From an uncultured Rhodospirillales bacterium (GTDB lineage: Bacteria > Pseudomonadota > Alphaproteobacteria > Acetobacterales > Acetobacteraceae): a DNA stretch of 8,471 bases. The DNA lies in the NCBI GenBank assembly GCA_903928045.1, contig CAIYPH010000088.1, forward strand, positions 1 through 8,471. Direction: 5' to 3'. This document shows, piece by piece, positions 1 to 4,425 of the stretch (position 1 is the stretch's first letter; every line of letters starts with the position of its first letter). Under the pieces are notes generated by a model, which made no database searches, was not told where the DNA came from, and saw only the letters and a program-made list of their open reading frames with translations. The translations under genes were made by a program, and so were the position numbers.

Positions 1-300
1 GCAATGGTACGGAAATTCTCCGCGCTCGTTGAACTGACGGGCGTAGCTCTCACCGCGAAACAGCACGGTTGACCGGAAAAGGCGGTCCGCACCGGTGTTC
101 TCGACCCCGGCCGGCGCCTCGTCGACATTCAGCCATCGCACCCATGCTCCGGCAACGACCCGGAGCGTCGCCGGCTCGAAGCTGTAATCGCGGATGATGA
201 CGAGTGCGGCATTACGCCTATCGTGGACACCATCGGACATGGCGATGGGGATCGCCATGGACAGGAATCCCCGTCGAGTTGGCCGCGTAAAGCTGCTCAT
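1..300 (-). CDS. cupredoxin-fold protein with Tat-like N-terminus, 3' partial, lacking the first copper-ligand His
   Basis: The frame is open from an ATG at 300 to the window edge (100 codons; the C-terminus lies outside). From residue 34 it reads like small periplasmic blue-copper proteins of the amicyanin/plastocyanin type: a beta strand with FEPATLRVVAG (41-51), VRWLN (54-58), a turn beginning D60, and an FPYHC end (96-100), where Cys100 matches the copper-ligand cysteine. In the family the turn after NxD normally reads PHT, with His as the first copper ligand; here it is P63-A64-G65, so that ligand is missing. Residues 8-13 (TRRGFL) resemble a twin-arginine export motif, but the hydrophobic stretch after it is short (about 10 residues) and no clear cleavage site is seen. 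There is no good Shine-Dalgarno before 300; a small hairpin lies there instead. An internal ATG at codon 15 would lose the Tat motif. It lies 79 bases downstream of apaG on the same strand, possibly co-transcribed. The fold is fairly sure; copper binding is doubtful. Confidence 0.72.
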   Translation of the reverse strand, partial: MSSFTRPTRRGFLSMAIPIAMSDGVHDRRNAALVIIRDYSFEPATLRVVAGAWVRWLNVDEAPAGVENTGADRLFRSTVLFRGESYARQFNERGEFPYHC

Positions 301-308
301 GACCAATA

Positions 309-323
309 GACCGCCAGACGGTC
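309..323 (-). promoter_or_regulatory. small hairpin in front of the cupredoxin start
   Basis: GACCG and CGGTC form a perfect 5-bp stem with a 5-base loop, ending 8 bases before the ATG at 300, where a ribosome-binding site would normally sit. No purine-rich Shine-Dalgarno is present. A second small dyad (CGCGG-AAC-CCGCG, 335-347) lies upstream in the same 79-base gap after apaG. It lacks a U-run, so it is not a convincing terminator. Stems this short occur by chance in GC-rich DNA, so a regulatory role is only suggested. Confidence 0.25.
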
Positions 324-379
324 AGCTTTATTCTCGCGGAACCCGCGCATTCCGCGCAATTCAGCCCATGGCCTAGCGG

Positions 380-784
380 TCAGTGCACCCGGCCGGATTG
401 GTGCGGGCTGTCCAGGCTGAAAGCGGGAATCGTCACATCAAACCGTGCGCCACTGGCGGGCTCGATCACGTGATACTGCCCGTGCATGATCCCCGACGGG
501 GCCGCGAGCGGTGTGCCGGATGTGTATTCGAACGTGTCGCCCGGCGCGATCACCGGGGTTTGCCCGATCACACCCTCGCCATGCACCCGCTGGCTGCGCC
601 CCGCGGCGTCGGTGATCAGCCACGTGCGCGCCATCACCTGCACCGCTTGGGTGCCTTCGTTGGCGATGCGCACCCGGTAAGCCCAGAAGTACTGGCTCTC
701 CTCCGGCTTGGAGCGGTCCGGCAGGAAAAACGCCCGCACCGAAACCCGCACACCCCTCGTCGTCGCCGTGAAATCCTCGCTCAT
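380..784 (-). CDS. apaG: ApaG-family protein (DUF525)
   Basis: This encodes 134 residues, close to the usual ApaG length of about 125-130. ApaG is a small single-domain protein of fibronectin-III-like fold. It is linked in enterobacteria to Co2+ resistance and Mg2+ efflux phenotypes, but its biochemical role is unsettled. The family signature is complete: RTWLITDAAG (53-62), the glycine-rich GEGVIGQTP (69-77), PGDTFEYTSG (81-90) and the SGIMHGQYHV segment (97-106). The start at 784 is chosen because the signature domain begins just after it and a strong Shine-Dalgarno (GAGGAAGG, 791-798) lies 6 bases upstream. A longer frame back to 895 would run into metZ and adds 37 low-complexity residues. 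The gene follows metZ by 55 bases and is probably its operon partner; the more familiar apaH neighbour is not here. Its ribosome-binding site lies inside a perfect hairpin (see 791-823). Confidence 0.95.
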   Translation of the reverse strand: MSEDFTATTRGVRVSVRAFFLPDRSKPEESQYFWAYRVRIANEGTQAVQVMARTWLITDAAGRSQRVHGEGVIGQTPVIAPGDTFEYTSGTPLAAPSGIMHGQYHVIEPASGARFDVTIPAFSLDSPHQSGRVH

Positions 785-790
785 TCTGGT

Positions 791-823
791 CCTTCCTCGC
801 GCCGCCAATGAACGCGAGGAAGG
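791..823 (-). promoter_or_regulatory. perfect 11-bp hairpin enclosing the apaG ribosome-binding site
   Basis: In the metZ-apaG transcript CCTTCCTCGCG (823-813) and CGCGAGGAAGG (801-791) pair perfectly around an 11-base loop. The right arm contains essentially the whole apaG Shine-Dalgarno, and the AUG follows 6 bases later. The stem starts 16 bases after the metZ stop codon. No U-tract follows, which argues against an intrinsic terminator. The likeliest reading is a translational gate: apaG would be translated only when the stem is opened, for example by ribosomes finishing metZ or by a factor. The pairing is seen directly; the function is inferred. Confidence 0.6.
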
Positions 824-839
824 GGTAGATGTCCAGCGT

Positions 840-2033
840 TCAGCGCGAAATTGCGGCGAGGCCGGCCGCAAGGTCCTCCTTGACGTCCTCGACATCCTCG
901 AGCCCGACGGAAAGCCGGATCACCCCGTCAGTGATGCCGAGCTTGGCGCGCTCTTCGGCCCCGATGCGCATATGAGTGGTCGTTGCGGGGTGGGTGGCCA
1001 GGGACTTGCTGTCGCCGAGATTGTTCGAGACCTTAATCAACCGGAACGCGTTCATCGCCTTGAACGCCGCCTCCTTGCCGCCCTTCACCTCAAAAGTGAC
1101 CAGCGTGCCGCCGGCGCTCATCTGCGCCATCGCCAAATCGCGCTGCGGATGATCGGCCCGCGTGGGATACCACACACGCGCGATTTCAGGCTGTCCGGCC
1201 AGGAAATCGGCCACCGCACTGGCATTGCGGCATCCGGCTTCAACGCGCAGTGCCAGCGTCTCGATGCCCTTCAGCAGTAGCCATGCGTTGAACGGGGAGA
1301 TCGAGGGGCCGGTGTTGCGGATGAACGGCACCAACGTGTCCTCCACCCATTTCTTGCGCCCGAGCACCGCGCCGCCGAGCACGCGGCCCTGGCCGTCGAT
1401 GTGCTTGGTGCAGGAATAGACCACCACGTCGGCGCCGAGATCGAACGGCTTCTGCAGCAGGGGGGTGGCGAAGACGTTGTCCACCACGACGATAGCGCCG
1501 GCCGCATGGGCGAGATCCGCAACCGCCTTGAGGTCGACGATGTCGAGCATCGGGTTGGAGGGCGATTCGAGCAGCACCAGGTTGGCCGGGGTGCCCAGCG
1601 CGGCGCGCCACTGGTCCATGTCCGCGCCGTCGACGAACTCTGTCTTGACCCCGTAGCGCGGCAGCAGGGTGGAGACGATCCAGTGGCAGGAGCCGAACAG
1701 CGCCCGAGAGGCTACCACACGGTCACCAGTCTTGAGGTGGCTGAGCAATGCCGAATGCACTGCGGCCATGCCGGTGGCGGTGGCGCGGCACGCCTCGGCC
1801 CCCTCGATCAAGGCGAGCCGGTTCTCCAGCATCGACACGGTCGGGTTGCCGAAGCGAGAGTACTGATAGTGCTGTACCTCGTTCTTGAACGTCGCCTCCG
1901 CCTGTTCGGCGCTGTCGTAGACGAAGCCCGATGTGAGGTAGAGCGCCTCGGCGGTTTCACCGAACGGCGATCGCTCGACGCCGCCTTGCACCAGCAGCGT
2001 GGCGGGACGGTATGTGGGGTTGAACAAAGTCAT
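840..2033 (-). CDS. metZ: O-succinylhomoserine sulfhydrylase (PLP-dependent)
   Basis: This is a 397-residue enzyme of the Cys/Met-metabolism PLP family, cytosolic and usually tetrameric. It makes homocysteine directly from O-succinylhomoserine and sulfide, bypassing cystathionine. Visible landmarks (numbered from the ATG at 2033) are YQYSRFGNPT (57-66), which supplies phosphate-binding residues from a neighbouring subunit, ATGMAAVHSAL (86-96), the VVDNVFATP strand with Asp185 for the pyridine nitrogen, and YSCTKHIDGQGR (206-217) with Lys210 as the Schiff-base lysine. The GRVLGG that follows Lys210 points to MetZ rather than cystathionine gamma-synthase or beta-lyase. An ATG also exists at 2039, but the GAAGGG Shine-Dalgarno (2042-2047) is only 2 bases from it and 8 from 2033, so 2033 is preferred. 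The SAM-II riboswitch upstream independently supports a methionine-pathway role. An O-acetylhomoserine substrate cannot be fully excluded. Confidence 0.95.
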   Translation of the reverse strand: MTLFNPTYRPATLLVQGGVERSPFGETAEALYLTSGFVYDSAEQAEATFKNEVQHYQYSRFGNPTVSMLENRLALIEGAEACRATATGMAAVHSALLSHLKTGDRVVASRALFGSCHWIVSTLLPRYGVKTEFVDGADMDQWRAALGTPANLVLLESPSNPMLDIVDLKAVADLAHAAGAIVVVDNVFATPLLQKPFDLGADVVVYSCTKHIDGQGRVLGGAVLGRKKWVEDTLVPFIRNTGPSISPFNAWLLLKGIETLALRVEAGCRNASAVADFLAGQPEIARVWYPTRADHPQRDLAMAQMSAGGTLVTFEVKGGKEAAFKAMNAFRLIKVSNNLGDSKSLATHPATTTHMRIGAEERAKLGITDGVIRLSVGLEDVEDVKEDLAAGLAAISR

Positions 2034-2039
2034 GAGCAT

Positions 2040-2058
2040 GGCCCTTCATAGCTGGGCC
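2040..2058 (-). promoter_or_regulatory. hairpin covering the metZ ribosome-binding site (possible riboswitch expression platform)
   Basis: GGCCC (2058-2054) can pair with GGGCC (2044-2040) across a 9-base loop, masking most of the GAAGGG Shine-Dalgarno of metZ. The masking arm also contains GGCC, which could instead pair with the GGCC that forms the 3' strand of the riboswitch pseudoknot (2111-2108). The two states are mutually exclusive, as expected of a switch that hides the ribosome-binding site when SAM is bound. A further 6-bp stem (CAGCGG 2108-2103 with CCGCTG 2075-2070) lies between the two elements. Pairings are seen; the mechanism is inferred. Confidence 0.4.
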
Positions 2059-2107
2059 GGCCATCAGATCAGCGGAGCGACGGACCCATTCCGTACGGTT
2101 CCCCGCT

Positions 2108-2164
2108 GGCCTCTTTAGCGCGCTTGTTTCACCTCGCCGCAATCCGGCCGGACAAATCACGAGG
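2108..2164 (-). promoter_or_regulatory. SAM-II riboswitch (metZ leader)
   Basis: The leader contains the hallmark SAM-II core. Stem P1 is CCTCG (2164-2160) paired with CGAGG (2136-2132), five perfect pairs. It is followed by the conserved TGATTT (2159-2154) in loop 1, then CCGG and TTGC in loop 1, and after P1 the conserved AAACAA (2129-2124) and GCTAAA (2119-2114). The H-type pseudoknot P2 can form between GGCC in loop 1 (2149-2146) and GGCC at the 3' end (2111-2108). SAM-II RNAs are known mainly from Alphaproteobacteria upstream of methionine biosynthesis genes such as metA, metX and metZ, which matches the gene here. High S-adenosylmethionine is expected to lower metZ expression. The aptamer ends about 60 bases before the ribosome-binding site, a longer connector than in the compact examples. 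Confidence 0.92.
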
Positions 2165-2187
2165 GCCCGCCGCAGCGGAGCGAAACC

Positions 2188-2216
2188 AAATTAGGGGTGC
2201 GCGGCAAGGAGGTCAA
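2188..2216 (-). promoter_or_regulatory. sigma70-type promoter of metZ
   Basis: TTGACC (2216-2211) and TAATTT (2193-2188) are separated by exactly 17 bases, a near-consensus housekeeping promoter in otherwise GC-rich DNA. Transcription would start around 2180, about 15 bases before the riboswitch P1 stem, so the whole aptamer is in the transcript. Confidence 0.65.
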
Positions 2217-2222
2217 TGGGAG

Positions 2223-2275
2223 CGCCGACGCCGGACTGCCGCGGCCCCAAAAAGCATGTTATCGGGCCGTCGGCG
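2223..2275. repeat. inverted repeat between the metZ and flp promoters
   Basis: CGCCGACG (2223-2230) and CGTCGGCG (2268-2275) are perfect 8-bp inverted arms. Inside them GCCC (2244-2247) and GGGC (2264-2267) give a second, shorter pairing. The element starts 7 bases upstream of the metZ -35 box and lies ahead of both divergent genes. It could be a regulator-binding dyad or a barrier between the two promoters. GC-rich arms of this size may also arise by chance. Confidence 0.35.
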
Positions 2276-2321
2276 GTGATCTGGCCAAGTTTTTTCGAAG
2301 AACTCCAAATTCTTTTGATCC

Positions 2322-2337
2322 TTAACACCGACTTAAC
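2322..2337 (+). promoter_or_regulatory. CtrA-type binding box upstream of flp
   Basis: TTAA (2322-2325), seven bases, then TTAAC (2333-2337) is an exact match to the full CtrA recognition sequence TTAA-N7-TTAAC. A further TTAAC half-site lies at 2349-2353. CtrA is the alphaproteobacterial cell-cycle response regulator, and the Caulobacter Flp pilin gene pilA is an established CtrA-activated target. The box is 105 bases before the pilin ATG. The DNA around it is AT-rich compared with the rest of the window. I could not assign a convincing -10 hexamer downstream, so the transcription start is not placed. Confidence 0.6.
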
Positions 2338-2441
2338 AGCGGGGACGTTTAACTCCGCTTGCCCGATGAAATCCAAAGGGCATCCGAAACCTCGGCGGCC
2401 CCCGGGAAACGGATTTCCTCGATCTAGATTAGGAGAATACC

Positions 2442-2636
2442 ATGTTCGCTCTCGTTAAGAAGTTCCGCCAGCTGGTGTCCGGTGACCGTCGCGGCGTGAC
2501 CGCCCTCGAGTATGGCCTGATCGCGGCCGTCATCGGCGGCGTCGTGATCACCGCCGCCACCTCGTTCGGCAACAGCCTGTCCAGCGCCTACACCTCGATC
2601 GGCACGACCCTGTCGACCAAGGCGACCGGCATGTAA
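2442..2636 (+). CDS. flp: Flp-family type IVb pilin
   Basis: This encodes the 64-residue prepilin that is the structural subunit of the adhesive Tad/Flp fibre. It has a short basic leader ending at Gly18, followed by the Flp hallmark: the mature N-terminus VTALEYGLIA (19-28) with Glu and Tyr at mature positions 5 and 6. A single hydrophobic helix (to about residue 40) and a short Ser/Thr-rich tail, with no disulfide loop, complete it. Processing after Gly18 is expected from the CpaA peptidase encoded at 3001. A strong AGGAGA ribosome-binding site (2431-2436) is 5 bases from the ATG. A 5-bp hairpin (GGAAA 2405-2409 with TTTCC 2414-2418) lies in the leader just upstream. The CtrA box ahead and the large hairpin behind suggest an independent, strongly expressed transcript separate from the assembly genes. 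Confidence 0.96.
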   Translation: MFALVKKFRQLVSGDRRGVTALEYGLIAAVIGGVVITAATSFGNSLSSAYTSIGTTLSTKATGM

Positions 2637-2641
2637 TGGTC

Positions 2642-2716
2642 TAGCGTATCGAGCCGGGGCCGCCCGATGGGGCTGGCCTTCCGGCGGGCCCCATCGATCC
2701 CCGGCTCGGTACGCTA
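2642..2716 (+). terminator. large hairpin after flp (terminator and/or mRNA-stabilising structure)
   Basis: The 18 bases at 2642-2659 pair with 2699-2716 with only one G-U wobble (2649 with 2709). Inside, GATGGGGC (2666-2673) and GCCCCATC (2688-2695) form a further perfect 8-bp stem capped by a 14-base loop. It begins 5 bases after the pilin stop codon. It is followed only by TTTCATT, a poor U-tract, so it may act both as a terminator and as a 3'-end block that protects the abundant pilin message from exonucleases and separates it from cpaA. Because the stem is symmetric it would also form in antisense transcripts. Confidence 0.65.
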
Positions 2717-3000
2717 TTTCATTCCGAAGACTAGACGACGCCTAACGAAGAAAAAACGACCAAAACGGTTGGGGCTGACAGGAACTGGCTGGATACCGGG
2801 GCATCCCTTGCTCCCATGGGAACGCAAGACGCTCCCGCCGACACGCTCGGCCGCCGCCCTGCACCGCTTCCGCACTCGGACCATTCCATTCGATCAGAAC
2901 CGGACGACCCCTTCAGCACGGGTCACCGCGCATCGTCTCCGGTTGCCCTCGGGCACGGAACGCCGGGCGGGAGACCGCGGACCGACCAAAGGACAGCGCA
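2717..3000 (+). other. gap between flp and the cpaA operon, no gene supported
   Basis: These 284 bases hold no convincing gene. The frames that are open here on both strands have no ribosome-binding site, show no family resemblance, and mostly run on into the cpaA reading frame. A weak promoter candidate is TTGGGG (2769-2774), 17 bases, GATACC (2792-2797), with only about half the consensus bases in each box. A partial dyad lies at 2807-2828 (CTTGC and GCAAG around the palindrome TCCCATGGGA at 2812-2821). The stretch probably carries the promoter and long leader of the cpa operon. No further CtrA box was seen. Confidence 0.5.
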
Positions 3001-3525
3001 GTGGACATCGATTTCGCGACACGTCTTGGTCATCTCGTCCCGCTCGCGGCCGGCACCGGGTTGCTGGTCTTCGCGGCGCTGCACGATATCGCGGCGCGCA
3101 CCATTCCGAATTCCGCCTCCATCATCCTCGCCGTGCTCGGCCTCGCGATGAATGCAATGGACGGCCGGATCGTCACATCGGTGATGCTCGGCTCCATCGT
3201 CTTCGCCGTTTGCACCGCCTGCTGGCTGCGCGGCTGGATGGGCGGGGGTGACGTAAAGCTCCTCACCGCCGCGGCGGTGTTCGTCTCGCCGGCCCTGGTC
3301 GGCAACCTTCTCGTCGCGATCTCGCTGGCCGGTGGCGTGGTCGCCGTCGTCTACCTGCTCGCCCGGCTCATCGCCAAGCGGGTGTCGCTTGCCGTCCACG
3401 CGAGCCCGCGCAGCTTCCTCGCCCGCGTGCTGCGTGCCGAACACTGGCGCCTGCTGCGCGGCACCCCGCTGCCCTACGGGTCGGCGATCGCCGCCGGCAC
3501 GCTTTTCGTCACTTTTTCAGGCTGA
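3001..3525 (+). CDS. cpaA: CpaA/TadV prepilin peptidase
   Basis: This is a 174-residue inner-membrane aspartic protease of the type IV prepilin peptidase family, in the short form without the N-terminal methylase region, as usual for Tad systems. It removes the leader from Flp pilin. Both catalytic aspartates are visible: Asp29 in LHDIAARTIPN (28-37) and Asp84 in the GGGDVKLL signature (81-88). Hydrophobic segments around 12-27, 40-50, 58-76, 98-122 and 156-172 fit a polytopic membrane protein. The start is GTG: the nearest in-frame ATG would remove the first catalytic aspartate. An AAAGGA ribosome-binding site (2988-2993) lies 7 bases upstream. It is the first gene of the compact cpa run, and cpaB starts 6 bases after its stop. 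Confidence 0.93.
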   Translation: MDIDFATRLGHLVPLAAGTGLLVFAALHDIAARTIPNSASIILAVLGLAMNAMDGRIVTSVMLGSIVFAVCTACWLRGWMGGGDVKLLTAAAVFVSPALVGNLLVAISLAGGVVAVVYLLARLIAKRVSLAVHASPRSFLARVLRAEHWRLLRGTPLPYGSAIAAGTLFVTFSG

Positions 3526-3531
3526 ACGATC

Positions 3532-4425
3532 ATGCTGCTCCGTATCACCGTTTTCGTCATGATGTCTCTCGGCCTGCTCGGCTTCGGCACGGTCGCCTGG
3601 ATCAGCATGATGCCGCCGACACCGGAACCGGTAGAAGCCGCCGCGGCGCCGGTGGTGGTGATGGATACCATCCTGGTCGCCTCGCGCGACCTGCAGGCCG
3701 GCAGCCTGGTCAAACCCGACGATATCGGCACCCTTCAAGTGCCGCACGACAAGGTGCCCGATGGCGCGTCGCTCGACACCTCGGCGAACCGCCATCAGCT
3801 CGCCGGCGCCATGATCCGCCGCCGCGTTCCGACCGGCGACCTGCTGCTGGGCCGAGAACTGCTGCGCCCCGGCGACCACGGCTTCCTCGCCGCCGTCCTC
3901 AGCTCCGGGATGCGCGCAGTGACCATCGGTGTCGACGCCATCACCGGTTCGGCCGGCCTGATCTGGCCGGGCGATCGGATCGACGTGCTGCTCACACACC
4001 AGATGGACGACCCTTCGCGGCCGGTTGGCCGGCGCATCGCCGCCGAGACGGTGCTGTCCAACGTCCGCGTCATCGCCATCGACCAGCAGCTTGTGCAGGG
4101 CGCCGCGCCCGGGTCCAACGAGGCCAAGCAGGCCACCACCGTGACCCTCGAAGTCACTGGCCCGCAGTCCGAGCGTATCTCGGTCGCCTCCCGCCTTGGC
4201 CGCCTGTCGCTGGTCGTCCGAGCCGCCCAGTCGATCAACGACCCAGGCGCCGAAGTACGCAATGACACGCCGGGCGGCGCCGCGCCGACCGGCCCCGCCC
4301 GCGCCGCCATCACCTGGGCCGGCGATGTCTCCCCCGCGCTGACCAGCGACACGGTGGTGAAGAACCTTCCAAGCGTCGTGCGCGTCTACCGCGGCAACGG
4401 CGATGGCCAGGAGTACAAGTTCTAA
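3532..4425 (+). CDS. cpaB: CpaB/RcpC Flp pilus assembly protein
   Basis: This 297-residue periplasmic component of the Tad machine is thought to act with the CpaC secretin at the outer membrane. A hydrophobic N-terminal segment (about 5-26) serves as anchor or signal. An SAF-type domain spans about 43-112 (ILVASRDLQAGSLV, 47-60). The RcpC/CpaB core follows: GMRAVTIGVDAITGSAGLI (126-144) and PGDRIDVLLT (146-155), both typical of the family. The tail (about 236-297) is less conserved. The ribosome-binding site is weak (AGG about 10 bases upstream), so translation is probably coupled to cpaA, which ends 6 bases earlier. The stop codon overlaps the cpaC ATG by one base (TAATG). Length is normal for the family and nothing is broken. 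Confidence 0.94.
   Translation: MLLRITVFVMMSLGLLGFGTVAWISMMPPTPEPVEAAAAPVVVMDTILVASRDLQAGSLVKPDDIGTLQVPHDKVPDGASLDTSANRHQLAGAMIRRRVPTGDLLLGRELLRPGDHGFLAAVLSSGMRAVTIGVDAITGSAGLIWPGDRIDVLLTHQMDDPSRPVGRRIAAETVLSNVRVIAIDQQLVQGAAPGSNEAKQATTVTLEVTGPQSERISVASRLGRLSLVVRAAQSINDPGAEVRNDTPGGAAPTGPARAAITWAGDVSPALTSDTVVKNLPSVVRVYRGNGDGQEYKF

Noticed and set aside
335..347. CGCGG-AAC-CCGCG dyad as a terminator of apaG
   Set aside because: The stem is only 5 bp with a 3-base loop and no U-tract follows on the minus strand.
785..895. N-terminal extension of apaG starting at 895
   Set aside because: It would overlap the metZ C-terminus, adds 37 low-complexity residues outside the family domain, and ignores the strong Shine-Dalgarno in front of 784.
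708..1280. Long plus-strand open frame opposite metZ and apaG
   Set aside because: Antisense to two well-recognised genes, no ribosome-binding site, and the composition is that expected of a shadow frame in GC-rich DNA.
2775..2803. CTGACA (2775-2780) as a -35 box for cpaA
   Set aside because: It is a good hexamer match, but nothing like a -10 box lies 16-18 bases downstream, and GATACC is only 11 bases away.
2786..2812. Possible sigma54 promoter (TGGC then TTGC) before cpaA
   Set aside because: The two elements are about 20 bases apart instead of the fixed -24/-12 spacing.
2667..3251. Plus-strand frame spanning the flp hairpin and running into cpaA
   Set aside because: It starts inside the large hairpin, is Arg/Pro-rich without family resemblance, and overlaps cpaA, whose catalytic motifs are intact in another frame.
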